Part shown: positions 54,261-63,805 of the stretch, one piece after another
How positions within the stretch are numbered: position 1 is the first letter of the stretch
How the letters are laid out: every line of letters starts with the position of its first letter
Assembly: GCA_964565415.1 (NCBI GenBank)
Contig: CAZMEX010000005.1
Span: 29,758 to 93,757 of the forward strand
Source: JAIOSM01 sp964565415
Lineage (GTDB): Bacteria > Desulfobacterota > Desulfobacteria > Desulfobacterales > Desulfobacteraceae
DNA: 64,000 bases
Direction: 5' to 3'
Notes under the pieces: generated by a model
What the model was told of the DNA's origin: nothing
Database searches by the model: none
Seen by the model: only the letters and a program-made list of their open reading frames with translations
Made by a program: the position numbers and the translations under genes

Positions 54261-57200
54261 CTATTTTGAAGCCATTATTTTAAGCATTGTATTTTTATCA
54301 TTCAACTCTTGTTCTATCTTCTCTCTCAAACGTTTTGATTCTTCAGGAAAACTTTTTTCCAGGGCTGCAAATCTTGTCTCTCCGCCTAGAAACTCTTGAA
54401 GTGTTCCGTCGGGATCTTTTGAATCAAGAATAAAAGGATTTTTACCCTCTTTTACAAGCAGGGGATTATATCTGAATATTGGCCAATAACCAGACTCTAC
54501 TGCAAGTTTTGCCTCTGTCTGGCTTTTTCCCATTCCTTTTTTAATGCCTTGATTAATACATGGTGCATAGCAAATAACCAGGGATGGTCCGGGAAATGAT
54601 TCTGCTTCAACAAATGCTTTAATAACCTGGTTTTTATTTGCACCCATGGCAATGGAGGCAACATAAACATAACCATAGGTCATTATCATCCTTGCAAGGT
54701 CTTTTTTGCAAATCTTTTTTCCTGAGGCTGTATACTTGGCAATTGCTCCTGTGGGTGTTGCCTTGGATGATTGTCCGCCTGTGTTTGAGTATACTTCTGT
54801 ATCCATTACAAGGATATTGATGTCATCACCAGAGGCAAGAACATGATCAACACCGCCAAAACCAATATCATATGCCCAGCCGTCGCCACCAAAAATCCAG
54901 TGGGATTTTTTTATAAAAAGTTTATTCTCTTCATAAATCTGTTGTAAAAGATCATTGGATGTCTCTTTTTTTAATAAATCTTTTAATACCAGAGCATATT
55001 TTTTTGACTCTTCAGCATTATTCATGCCTGAAATCCAGCCCTTTAAAGCATCTTTTATTTCAGCTGAAATATCTGTTTCAAGGGCTTGTTCAGCTTTGCT
55101 TTTAAGAATATTACGCTTATTATTGCTTGCCAGCATCATACCATATCCATATTCTGCTGCATCCTCAAACAGAGAACTTCCCCAGGCAGGACCGTGTCCA
55201 TCACTATTTGTGCAATAAGGTGTAGCAGGAGCTGAGCCTCCCCAGATTGAACTGCAGCCTGTGGCATTGGCAATTGTCATTCTCTCGCCAAAAAGCTGGG
55301 TTAATACTTTTACATAGGGTGTCTCTCCACAACCTGCACATGCACCGGAGAACTCTAATAATGGTTGGAAATACTGGCTTCCCTTAACGCTTTCCCTCTT
55401 ACCAAGCTCTGTTTTAAACGGTATGGTTTTAGAAAACCGATGATTTTCAACCTGTTTTTCAATCTGCTCGGCAAGGGGTCTCATCACCAAGGCTTTAACC
55501 TTTGAAGGGCATATGTCTTCACAACAGCCACAACCTTGACAATCTAAAGGGTTAACCTGAATTTTAAAATTCAACTCTTTTATCTCTTTGCCCTTGCCCT
55601 TTACAGTATTAAATGTGGCAGGAGCATTTTTTAACTCATCATCTGTTGCAACAATAGGAATAATAGCAGCATGGGGACATACAAAAGAGCATTGGTTACA
55701 CTGGATACACTCCTCGGCATTCCATTGGGGAACCTGGATTGCAACCCCTCGTTTTTCATACTGACTTGTTGAGTTTGGAAATAGACCATCGCTTGTAAAA
55801 GCACTTACTGGAATATCATCACCTTTTTGATGAAGAATAGGTCCCATAACAGTTTTTACAAATTCATTATCTGAATCACCCTGGTCAATTGCTCCCTTTG
55901 CATCTTTCCATGATTCAGGAACTTCGATTTTTTCTAGTTTATCAAGAGTTTTATCTACAGCATCAATGTTCATCTTAACAATATGATCACCTTTTTTACT
56001 GAATTTTGCCTTAATATCATCTTTTAAAAGAGCAATGGCTTTTTCAATGGGTAAAATATTTGCAAGGTTAAAAAAGCAGGTCTGCATTATCATATTAATT
56101 CTACCGCCAAGTCCTACTTCCCCCGCGATCTTAACAGCGTCTATATTGTAAAATTTAATCTTTTTTTCATACATTTTTTTTCTTACATCACCGGGAATTT
56201 TCTCTTCCATATCTTTAATGGACCAGGATGAATTAAGAAGAAAAGTTCCACCTTCTTTAATACCGCTTAATACATCATATATATAAATATAATTTGTTTT
56301 ATGACATGCAACAAAGTCCGCACTATCAATTAAGTAGGTTGATTTTATGGGAATATCACCAAATCTTAAATGGGAAACTGTAAGACCGCCTGATTTTTTT
56401 GAATCATAGGCAAAATAACCCTGGGCATACTTATCAGTATTATCACCAATAATTGCAATGGCACTCTGGTTTGCACCAACTGTTCCATCTGCTCCAAGTC
56501 CCCAGAATTTTGCACCAACAGTGCCCTGGGGGGCTGAATTAAATCCTTTTTTAACCTCAAGGGAGGTGTGTGTAACATCATCATTTATTCCCACAGTAAA
56601 ATGATTTTTTGGGCTGCTTATCTCCATATTATCAAATACTGCTTTTATCATTGACGGGTTAAACTCTTTTGAGCTTAGACCATATCTTCCACCTAAAATT
56701 TTAGGAAAAGTTCCGCCCTTTTCCATAAAAGCAGTACATACATCACTGTATAATGGATCACCAAGGCTTCCCGGCTCTTTAGTCCTGTCTAAAACAGTTA
56801 TTGTTTTTACACTTTCAGGAAGAGCTTTTAAAAAAGCTTCAGCAACAAAAGGTCTATATAGCCGAACCTTCACAAGACCTGTTTTTGCACCGTCATTATT
56901 AAGTTTTGTTATAACCTCTTCTATTGCTTCACAACTTGAACCTATCGCAACAATTACCTGTTCAGCATTGGGATCTCCTGCATAGTCAAAAAGGTTGTAT
57001 TTCCGCCCTGTCAGGTTTCCAACCTTTTTCATCTGTTCTTCAACAATGGATGGAACTTTTAAATAATATGTGTTTGCAGCTTCCCTTGCTTGAAAATAGA
57101 CATCCGGGTTCTGGGCTGTCCCTCTTGTGTTTGGATTTTCAGGATTTATTGCCCTCTCTTTAAATCTTTTTAATGCATCCATATTAAAAAGAGCTGCCAT

Positions 57201-57770
57201 ATCATCATAATCAATCATCTCTATTTTTTGTATTTCATGGGATGTTCTGAATCCATCATAAAAATGCATAAATGGTACACTTGCCTCAATTGTTGCAAGA
57301 TGGGCAACTAGAGCCAAATCCTGGGCTTCCTGTACTGAGTTGGAAGCAAGCATGGCAAACCCTGTTTGTCTTGCTGACATCACATCAGAATGATCACCAA
57401 AAATTGACAAAGCATGGGTGGAAAGGGTTCTGGCAGTAATATGAAAAACACAGGGAAGAAGTTCGCCTGCTATTTTATACATATTTGGAATTTTTAATAA
57501 AAGACCCTGGGAAGCTGTAAAGCTTGTTGTGAGCGCTCCTGCAGCAAGTGATCCATGTACTGCTCCTGCTGCTCCTGCTTCAGACTGCATCTGTTTTATA
57601 CTGAGTATGTTTCCAAAAATATTTTTCCGCCCCTTAGAAGCCCAGGAATCTGCTATTTCTCCCAGGGGGCTTGAAGGGGTAATGGGATATATTGCTGCTA
57701 CATCACTCATTGCGTATGCCACATGGGTTGCCGCTGTATTTCCATCTATAGTCTGCATATTTTTTGCCAT
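54261..57770 (-). CDS. nifJ: Pyruvate:ferredoxin (flavodoxin) oxidoreductase
   Basis: Oxidises pyruvate to acetyl-CoA and CO2 and passes electrons to ferredoxin. The 1169-residue single chain has all domains of the family: N-terminal TPP-associated domain with IYPITPSSPLGE, a KACT-type middle, two [4Fe-4S] clusters (CIQCNQCSFVCPHA and CQGCGCCEDICPS), a third cluster beginning CAGCGETPY, and the TPP-binding GDGWAYDIGFGGVDHVLA. Two bases-rich neighbours flank it: an M16 peptidase 9 bases downstream and the divergent nitrilase gene. It is a central enzyme of anaerobic carbon metabolism. Confidence 0.97.
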   Translation of the reverse strand: MAKNMQTIDGNTAATHVAYAMSDVAAIYPITPSSPLGEIADSWASKGRKNIFGNILSIKQMQSEAGAAGAVHGSLAAGALTTSFTASQGLLLKIPNMYKIAGELLPCVFHITARTLSTHALSIFGDHSDVMSARQTGFAMLASNSVQEAQDLALVAHLATIEASVPFMHFYDGFRTSHEIQKIEMIDYDDMAALFNMDALKRFKERAINPENPNTRGTAQNPDVYFQAREAANTYYLKVPSIVEEQMKKVGNLTGRKYNLFDYAGDPNAEQVIVAIGSSCEAIEEVITKLNNDGAKTGLVKVRLYRPFVAEAFLKALPESVKTITVLDRTKEPGSLGDPLYSDVCTAFMEKGGTFPKILGGRYGLSSKEFNPSMIKAVFDNMEISSPKNHFTVGINDDVTHTSLEVKKGFNSAPQGTVGAKFWGLGADGTVGANQSAIAIIGDNTDKYAQGYFAYDSKKSGGLTVSHLRFGDIPIKSTYLIDSADFVACHKTNYIYIYDVLSGIKEGGTFLLNSSWSIKDMEEKIPGDVRKKMYEKKIKFYNIDAVKIAGEVGLGGRINMIMQTCFFNLANILPIEKAIALLKDDIKAKFSKKGDHIVKMNIDAVDKTLDKLEKIEVPESWKDAKGAIDQGDSDNEFVKTVMGPILHQKGDDIPVSAFTSDGLFPNSTSQYEKRGVAIQVPQWNAEECIQCNQCSFVCPHAAIIPIVATDDELKNAPATFNTVKGKGKEIKELNFKIQVNPLDCQGCGCCEDICPSKVKALVMRPLAEQIEKQVENHRFSKTIPFKTELGKRESVKGSQYFQPLLEFSGACAGCGETPYVKVLTQLFGERMTIANATGCSSIWGGSAPATPYCTNSDGHGPAWGSSLFEDAAEYGYGMMLASNNKRNILKSKAEQALETDISAEIKDALKGWISGMNNAEESKKYALVLKDLLKKETSNDLLQQIYEENKLFIKKSHWIFGGDGWAYDIGFGGVDHVLASGDDINILVMDTEVYSNTGGQSSKATPTGAIAKYTASGKKICKKDLARMIMTYGYVYVASIAMGANKNQVIKAFVEAESFPGPSLVICYAPCINQGIKKGMGKSQTEAKLAVESGYWPIFRYNPLLVKEGKNPFILDSKDPDGTLQEFLGGETRFAALEKSFPEESKRLREKIEQELNDKNTMLKIMASK

Positions 57771-57892
57771 AATGTCTCCTGTTTTTTTTAAATAACCGAT
57801 GTGTAATCTTGAAATAATACATTAGATAGTACTATATGTAAATATTAATAATATTTTAAGAAAGAATCACTTGTCTAAAAAAGGTTGAAAAT

Positions 57893-58699
57893 ATGAAAAT
57901 CTGCATTGCCCAGATAGAGTGTGTTTTAGGTGATATTAATACAAATATGGAAAAGATATCCTGTTTTTCTTCAAAGGCTTCTGAACAAGGTTTTGAGATG
58001 ATTGTTTTCCCTGAAATGGTTGACACAGGCTACAACATGGATGTTATCAGACAAAAAGCCTCAAGGTGGGATAAAAACAGTAAAACCAACCCCTGTAACC
58101 TTATTAAATATGCAGGGAAGAAAAATAAAATCCATATTATATGTAATATTTCTGAAAAAGAAGATGATAAGATATATAATACCACCCTTGTTGTAAACCC
58201 CGATGGAAAAATGGTGGGAAAATATAGAAAAATCCATCTTGCAGATTATCCACCTTTAAATGAAGGTTCTTGTATCTCTGCTGGAAAAACAGTTACAATT
58301 GTAAAAATTAATAATATAAAATTTGGTCTTTTAACCTGTTATGACTTAAGATTTCCAGAAATTAGCAGAGCATTGGTTCTTAATGGTGCTGATGCACTTA
58401 TATTATGCTCGGCATGGCCCTTTCCAAGACTTGTTCACTGGAACACTCTAATCAGAGCAAGGGCAATTGAAAATCAAGTTTACTTTATTGCTTCTAACCG
58501 TGTGGGAACTGATGATCATGTCACATTCTGTGGATCCAGCAGAATTATTGACCCCTATGGTGTTATTGTTTCATCGGCTTCAGAAAACAGCGAGTCTTTT
58601 ATATCTGGTGAAATCAATCTTGAAACAATTCAAAAAGTAAGGCAAAACATGCCTGTGTTCAACCATAGAACAAAGATAGATAAACAACCTCTTTTATAA
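57893..58699 (+). CDS. Carbon-nitrogen hydrolase (nitrilase superfamily)
   Basis: A 268-residue protein with the Glu-Lys-Cys catalytic triad of the nitrilase superfamily: E41 in VFPEMVDTG, K113 in YRKIHLADYP, and C149 in LTCYDLRFPE. The family hydrolyses amides and nitriles; the RFPE context and length fit the amidase/omega-amidase-like group, but the substrate is not predictable. It diverges from nifJ with a 122-base gap and has a conventional length. Confidence 0.88.
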   Translation: MKICIAQIECVLGDINTNMEKISCFSSKASEQGFEMIVFPEMVDTGYNMDVIRQKASRWDKNSKTNPCNLIKYAGKKNKIHIICNISEKEDDKIYNTTLVVNPDGKMVGKYRKIHLADYPPLNEGSCISAGKTVTIVKINNIKFGLLTCYDLRFPEISRALVLNGADALILCSAWPFPRLVHWNTLIRARAIENQVYFIASNRVGTDDHVTFCGSSRIIDPYGVIVSSASENSESFISGEINLETIQKVRQNMPVFNHRTKIDKQPLL

Positions 58700-58847
58700 A
58701 AAAAGGTATAAGCTGAGTGTTTTTATATTTTCCATAACCTAAGCCTGTAATTTTAAAAGCAAAATTTTTTCTTTTTTAATATCTGTTTATATGATAGCTT
58801 TAATCTTTTTATGTTTTATTAATTTTATAATAACCAAAGAGGCAAAT

Positions 58848-59462
58848 ATGGCATTTTTATCATCAAGTTCATCAATTTCAAGATATTATATTGAAGGAAA
58901 ATTTGATGATTCAATAATGGAAAATATAAAAACCGGTCTTGAAAAAAACTCTGTCCCGGATATAGAAACTGATTATAGTGAAGTTTCTGTTGGTTGGACT
59001 CCCTTTGAAAGCCCTTATAAACCAGACTTTAATAAATTTGGCTTTTCTTTTGGTACTTATTTTCTTTTTAATTTTAGAATTGATAAAAAAACTATTCCTT
59101 CAAAACTAATAAATAAGCACATTTCACTGGAGATTGATAAAAGGTTAGAAAAAAGCGGTCGTTCTTTTATTTCTAAAAATGAAAAATCTGAAATTAAAGA
59201 TTTTGTTTTAGATGATCTTATGAGAAAAATTCCTTCTGTCCCTAATATATATGAGGTTTTATGGAATTATGAGGAGGCTTGCCTTTTTTTATTTACTACA
59301 CAAAAAGCTGCCAATGAACTTTTTGAAACAATTTTTTTTAAATCATTTGATTTAAAGGCTATCCGACTGTTTCCATACACAATGATTGAAAAAATTTCCA
59401 ACCTGAAAGATCAATATAAAGATATTATTTATAATCAATCATCTTTTAATTATATAAAATAG
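58848..59462 (+). CDS. rdgC: RdgC-family recombination-associated protein
   Basis: RdgC forms a ring that binds duplex DNA without sequence preference and restrains RecA-dependent recombination. The 204-residue protein starts at ATG 58848 (AGAGG five bases upstream) and shows SSSSISRYYIEGKFDD, SEVSVGWTPFESPY, FNFRIDKKTIPSKLINKHI and RLEKSGRSFISKNEKSEIKD, all recognisable RdgC segments. It is shorter than the enterobacterial protein of about 300 residues, and the missing C-terminal part may be supplied by the next gene. Confidence 0.8.
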   Translation: MAFLSSSSSISRYYIEGKFDDSIMENIKTGLEKNSVPDIETDYSEVSVGWTPFESPYKPDFNKFGFSFGTYFLFNFRIDKKTIPSKLINKHISLEIDKRLEKSGRSFISKNEKSEIKDFVLDDLMRKIPSVPNIYEVLWNYEEACLFLFTTQKAANELFETIFFKSFDLKAIRLFPYTMIEKISNLKDQYKDIIYNQSSFNYIK

Positions 59463-59484
59463 AATATTTAATAAAGAGGTTAAA

Positions 59485-60015
59485 ATGTTAGATATTGCAG
59501 CCGGTTATAATAAGTATAAATTTCTTGGTAATGATTTTTTAACCTGGGTTTGGTATTTAAGTGAAAAAAATATAAATTTAAAAGAGTTATTAAATTCTGA
59601 CTTTAAGACAATCACTCTTGAAATTGGCAATAGTATTGTTCTTGAAAACTCCCTTGGTGATAAGTCAAAGGAAAAAATATCCATAAAAGGTGATGAAGCA
59701 GGTCTTGAAGAGGGTAAAACAGCTCTTAAAAAAGGTGGTGTTGTAACAAGTATTAATCTTATTTTAAATATTGATGAGCAAGAGTATAAATTTACAATAA
59801 AAGGTGAAAGCCTTAATATAAGCGGTTTAAAAACTCCCTCTTTTAAATCGGAAAAAAAGGAAGAGATAGAGGGTGCTATACTTGAAAAAGCGTTTTTTTG
59901 TGAACAAGTTTACATTTTTATTGATACTCTTTTTAATAAATTTATAGAAAAAAGATCCTCGGACTCTTTTAAACATGGAGATTCCCAGGAAATTAAAAAA
60001 TGGATACTCTCTTGA
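59485..60015 (+). CDS. Unknown protein encoded directly after rdgC
   Basis: A 176-residue protein beginning MLDIAAGYNKYKFLGNDFLTW, 22 bases after rdgC. No domain is recognised with confidence. The sequence is a mixture of beta-strand and charged helical parts, with a middle region resembling IKGDEAGLEEGKTALKKGGV and a C-terminal helix EQVYIFIDTLFNKFIEKRSS. Because the upstream rdgC is short and lacks the usual C-terminal region, this could be a partner or a split half. Its position beside the candidate origin and dnaN suggests a role in DNA metabolism; that is inference. Confidence 0.65.
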   Translation: MLDIAAGYNKYKFLGNDFLTWVWYLSEKNINLKELLNSDFKTITLEIGNSIVLENSLGDKSKEKISIKGDEAGLEEGKTALKKGGVVTSINLILNIDEQEYKFTIKGESLNISGLKTPSFKSEKKEEIEGAILEKAFFCEQVYIFIDTLFNKFIEKRSSDSFKHGDSQEIKKWILS

Positions 60016-60264
60016 AGGTAAATTGTTAATAAAATGTTTAAAAAAGTTAAGTTATGAACTTAAAAATTAACATGTTCATAAATGCTGTTTTATAAACCTT
60101 TTAAAAAGTTATTTATGAATAATAAAAAAGTTATTTTTTGTTTAAAATTCAATGGGATAAAAAGTTATTAACATATGAACAATGCTTATTGTTATTATGT
60201 ATTTAAATATTTAATAAAATAATAAATAATGTTATAAATAAATTTTAATTTAGGACTATAAAAA
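60016..60264. other. Very AT-rich intergenic region, candidate replication origin
   Basis: About 250 bases are almost pure A/T. They contain repeated copies of TTATGAAC or a close variant: + strand at 60052-60059, reversed at 60074-60081, and near copies at 60113-60120 (TTATGAAT) and 60173-60180 (ATATGAAC). TTATTAACA occurs at 60165-60173. These differ from the DnaA box TTATCCACA at two bases, so they may or may not be DnaA sites. The location directly before dnaN-gyrB, where many bacteria have oriC, makes an origin plausible. dnaA is not in the window. Confidence 0.3.
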
Positions 60265-61386
60265 ATGGATTTTATAATTTACAAAAAAAATATTATTGAT
60301 GCTTTAATAAAAGTTCAAGGTATTACAGGAATAAATACAAATCTTGCAATCACATCAGATCTTTTATTAAAGGCTTCATCATCAAGTTTGACTATTACCG
60401 CAAATAATCTTGAAACTGTTTTTGTTGGAAATTATAATGCTCAAGTAAAGTCAGAAGGCTTTATCTCTATTAATTCAAATAAATTTTTTGAGATAATTAA
60501 AGAGTATCCCTTTGAAGAAATCCCTGTAAAAGAGATAGAAAACAGATGGGTAGAAATTGGTGAAGGAGACACTCAGTATAATATAGTTTCATCAGATTAT
60601 GAAAATTTTCCTGTTACACCTGTTATTGAAGATATCAATTTTATAGATATAGAGTGTTCAGATATAAAAAAAATGGTGGAAATAACAGCTGGTATAACTT
60701 ATGGTCCCGATGAAAAAAGAATGTATATGCTGGGAGTACTTATAGAGAAAACAGAAGATGAGAATGAAAAAAAACTAAGAGTTGTTTCAACTGATTCTAG
60801 AAGACTTCATTGTTATGAATTTAACTACAAAGGAGATATTGATTTTCCTGAGGGAAATATCTTAATCCCCAAAAAAGCTTTTTCAGAAATAGGAAAATTT
60901 GTATTAAATAAAGATAAGAGTGTTAAATTTGGTTTAAAAGATAACCATATTATTGTTTCAAAAGATAAAGAAGTACTCATGATAAAATTATTTGAAGGTG
61001 AATATCCTGATTATAGACAGCTTTTAAACACAGATAATATGATTGCTGTTAATATGGAAAAAAACATGTTTAATACTATGTTAAGAAGGGTATCAATACT
61101 TACTTCAGACCAGTATAATAGCATAACTTTGAAATTTGATAATAATGAACTTATATCAACCATTAACAACCCTGAAATAGGTGATTTTAAAGATAAACTC
61201 AAGATAGACTATTCAGGAGAAAAACTGGAAAGTGCATTTAATCCAAAGTATTTTATGGATGCTGTAAAAATAATCGAAAACGATAATTTAATTATCTATA
61301 TCAAGGATAAAACGAGCCCTTTTTTAGTTAAAGGTTTAAATGATGATAAACTTATTTGCATAATAATGGCGATGAAAATAATATGA
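60265..61386 (+). CDS. dnaN: DNA polymerase III beta sliding clamp
   Basis: The 373-residue clamp tethers the replicative polymerase to DNA. It has the expected length and three-domain pattern, beginning MDFIIYKKNIIDALIKVQGI, with STDSRRLHCYEF in the middle (VSTDSRRLH is a standard clamp motif) and NPKYFMDAVKIIE near the end. Its stop overlaps the start of gyrB by four bases (ATGA at 61383-61386), so translation is coupled. The usual recF between dnaN and gyrB is absent. Confidence 0.95.
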   Translation: MDFIIYKKNIIDALIKVQGITGINTNLAITSDLLLKASSSSLTITANNLETVFVGNYNAQVKSEGFISINSNKFFEIIKEYPFEEIPVKEIENRWVEIGEGDTQYNIVSSDYENFPVTPVIEDINFIDIECSDIKKMVEITAGITYGPDEKRMYMLGVLIEKTEDENEKKLRVVSTDSRRLHCYEFNYKGDIDFPEGNILIPKKAFSEIGKFVLNKDKSVKFGLKDNHIIVSKDKEVLMIKLFEGEYPDYRQLLNTDNMIAVNMEKNMFNTMLRRVSILTSDQYNSITLKFDNNELISTINNPEIGDFKDKLKIDYSGEKLESAFNPKYFMDAVKIIENDNLIIYIKDKTSPFLVKGLNDDKLICIIMAMKII

Positions 61387-63788
61387 ATACTGAAAAAAAA
61401 GAGTACAATGCTGAAAGTATAACAATTTTAAAAGGTCTGGAAGCAGTCAGAAAAAGACCTTCAATGTATATAGGAAATGTTGATAAAGAGGGATTGCATC
61501 ATCTTGTATATGAAGTTGTGGATAATAGTATTGATGAAGCAATGGCAGGGTATTGTGATACCATAAAAATAAATATTCACTCTGATAAAAGTATAAGTGT
61601 TGAAGATAATGGCAGGGGAATACCCGTAGAAATCCATGAAGATGAAAATATACCTGCAGCAGAAATAGTACTGACAAAACTCCATGCTGGTGGAAAATTT
61701 GATAAAGATTCATACAAAGTGTCAGGAGGATTACATGGTGTAGGTATATCAGTTGTTAATGCTCTCTCCTCTGATCTTGAGATGAACATCTATAAAAACG
61801 GAATTAACTATAATCAAAAATTTTCAAAGGGTGATAAAAAAACAGAGCTTACCAAAATAGGAAAGACAGAAAAAAAGGGAACAAAAATAACATTTACCCC
61901 AGATTTTTCAATAATGAATGAAAATGAGTTTAATTTTAACACTTTATCAAGAAGAATGAGGGAACTTGCCTTTTTAAATAAAAAATTGAGAATAATAATT
62001 GAAGATGAGCAATCTCTTGAAAAAAATAATTTCTACTACGAGGGAGGATTAACATCTTTTGTTGAATACCTGAATAGATCCTGCACGCCTATGCACGATC
62101 CTATTTTAATAGAAGGTGAAAAAAAAGATGTCACTGTTGAACTTGCAATCCAATACAATGATACATTTAAAGAAAAACTATACTCCTTTGCCAACAATAT
62201 AAACACAGTAGAGGGTGGATTTCACGTATCAGGGTTTAAGGGAGCACTTACACGAACAATAAACAACTATGTTACATCTCAAAAAACCGCAAAAAATAAA
62301 CAAGATATAAAACTAAGCGGTGATGATATGAGAGAGGGGCTTACAGCTATTATTTCAGTAAAGATTATGGAGCCCCAGTTTGAAGGACAGACAAAGACAA
62401 AGCTTGGGAATAATGAAGTTAAAGGAATAGTAGAGTCCCTTGTTAATGAAAAACTTGCACACTATCTGGAAGAAAATCCAAAAGTTGCAAAAAAAATACT
62501 TTTAAAAGCTGTAGATGCAGCAAGGGCAAGAGATGCTGCAAAAAGGGCAAGGGAGTTAGCAAGAAAAAAAGGGACACTTATTGATTCAACCCTGCCAGGA
62601 AAATTAGCAGAGTGCCAGTTTGCTGATCCTGCAGAGAGAGAACTTTTTCTTGTGGAGGGAGATTCTGCAGGAGGAAGTGCTAAACAGGGAAGAGACAGAA
62701 GATTCCAGGCAATACTGCCTTTAAAAGGAAAAATTCTTAATGTTGAAAAAGCAAGAATGGATAAGATATTAAGAAGCGAAGAGATAAAAAATTTAATAAC
62801 AGTTCTTGGTACCGGTGTTGGAAAAGAAGAGTATGATATAGAAAAAATTCGATATCATAAAGTAATAATTATGACTGATGCTGATGTTGATGGTGCACAT
62901 ATAAGAACACTGCTCCTGACTTTTTTTTACAGACAGATGCCGGAACTTATTCAAAAAGGGTATCTATATATAGCCCAACCACCTCTTTTTCGAGTAGGAA
63001 AGGGAAAAAGCGGGCAATATTTAAAAAATGAGAAAGAGTATAGTGAATATTTAATAAAGAGAATATGTGAACAGAAAATTCTTTTTATAAATGATAAACA
63101 AGAGCAATACAGTTTTGATGATATATATTTTTTTCTGAACAAACTTATTGATTATAACGGAGCAATTGAACGTCTGAAAAAGAGAGAATACGACATTGAT
63201 CTGCTTACAATATTGATAAATAAAGGGGTGAAAGATAAATATTTTTTAACTGAAAAAGAAAACCTTGAGTCTTTAAAAATCAGTATTGAAGAGAAAGGAT
63301 ATAAAACAAGACAAGTCGAATATGAAGAGGAACGCGGAATATATACCCTGGAGGTTATGGATGAAAAAGGAGAAAAAGTTCTTTTAAAAATTGGTAAAAG
63401 TGTTCTCTCTTCTAACGATTATCAAATTATGCTGAAAAGATACGAAAGCATAAAATCCTTTGATAACCCACCTTTTTTAGTATCATCTAAAAATGATAAA
63501 AGAGAAAATGCAATCAAATTTTCAAATATAAAAGAGTTTTATAGTTACATGATGATTGAAGCAAAAAAAGGGATTAATATTCAAAGATATAAAGGTCTTG
63601 GAGAGATGAATGCTGACCAGTTATGGGAAACAACAATGATACCGGAAAAAAGAGAATTGCTTCAAGTTAAATCAGAAGATATTGAAACCTCAGATGAAAT
63701 TTTTACATTATTAATGGGCGAAGAGGTAGAACCAAGAAGAAATTTCATTCAAACCCATGCACTTGAGGTATCATCCCTGGATTATTGA
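61383..63788 (+). CDS. gyrB: DNA gyrase subunit B
   Basis: GyrB supplies the ATPase and part of the cleavage core that introduces negative supercoils. From ATG 61383 the protein has 801 residues, close to the family norm. Motifs in order are RKRPSMYIGNVDKEGLHHLVYEVVDNSIDEA (ATP lid), the GHKL block EDNGRGIPVE, the TOPRIM elements EGDSAGGSAKQGRDR and DADVDGAHI, and the C-terminal RYKGLGEMNADQLWETTM. The frame extends to 61356, but that would overlap dnaN by 31 bases and lacks a ribosome-binding site. Confidence 0.96.
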   Translation: MNTEKKEYNAESITILKGLEAVRKRPSMYIGNVDKEGLHHLVYEVVDNSIDEAMAGYCDTIKINIHSDKSISVEDNGRGIPVEIHEDENIPAAEIVLTKLHAGGKFDKDSYKVSGGLHGVGISVVNALSSDLEMNIYKNGINYNQKFSKGDKKTELTKIGKTEKKGTKITFTPDFSIMNENEFNFNTLSRRMRELAFLNKKLRIIIEDEQSLEKNNFYYEGGLTSFVEYLNRSCTPMHDPILIEGEKKDVTVELAIQYNDTFKEKLYSFANNINTVEGGFHVSGFKGALTRTINNYVTSQKTAKNKQDIKLSGDDMREGLTAIISVKIMEPQFEGQTKTKLGNNEVKGIVESLVNEKLAHYLEENPKVAKKILLKAVDAARARDAAKRARELARKKGTLIDSTLPGKLAECQFADPAERELFLVEGDSAGGSAKQGRDRRFQAILPLKGKILNVEKARMDKILRSEEIKNLITVLGTGVGKEEYDIEKIRYHKVIIMTDADVDGAHIRTLLLTFFYRQMPELIQKGYLYIAQPPLFRVGKGKSGQYLKNEKEYSEYLIKRICEQKILFINDKQEQYSFDDIYFFLNKLIDYNGAIERLKKREYDIDLLTILINKGVKDKYFLTEKENLESLKISIEEKGYKTRQVEYEEERGIYTLEVMDEKGEKVLLKIGKSVLSSNDYQIMLKRYESIKSFDNPPFLVSSKNDKRENAIKFSNIKEFYSYMMIEAKKGINIQRYKGLGEMNADQLWETTMIPEKRELLQVKSEDIETSDEIFTLLMGEEVEPRRNFIQTHALEVSSLDY

Positions 63789-63805
63789 TAACTATTAAAA
63801 AAATT

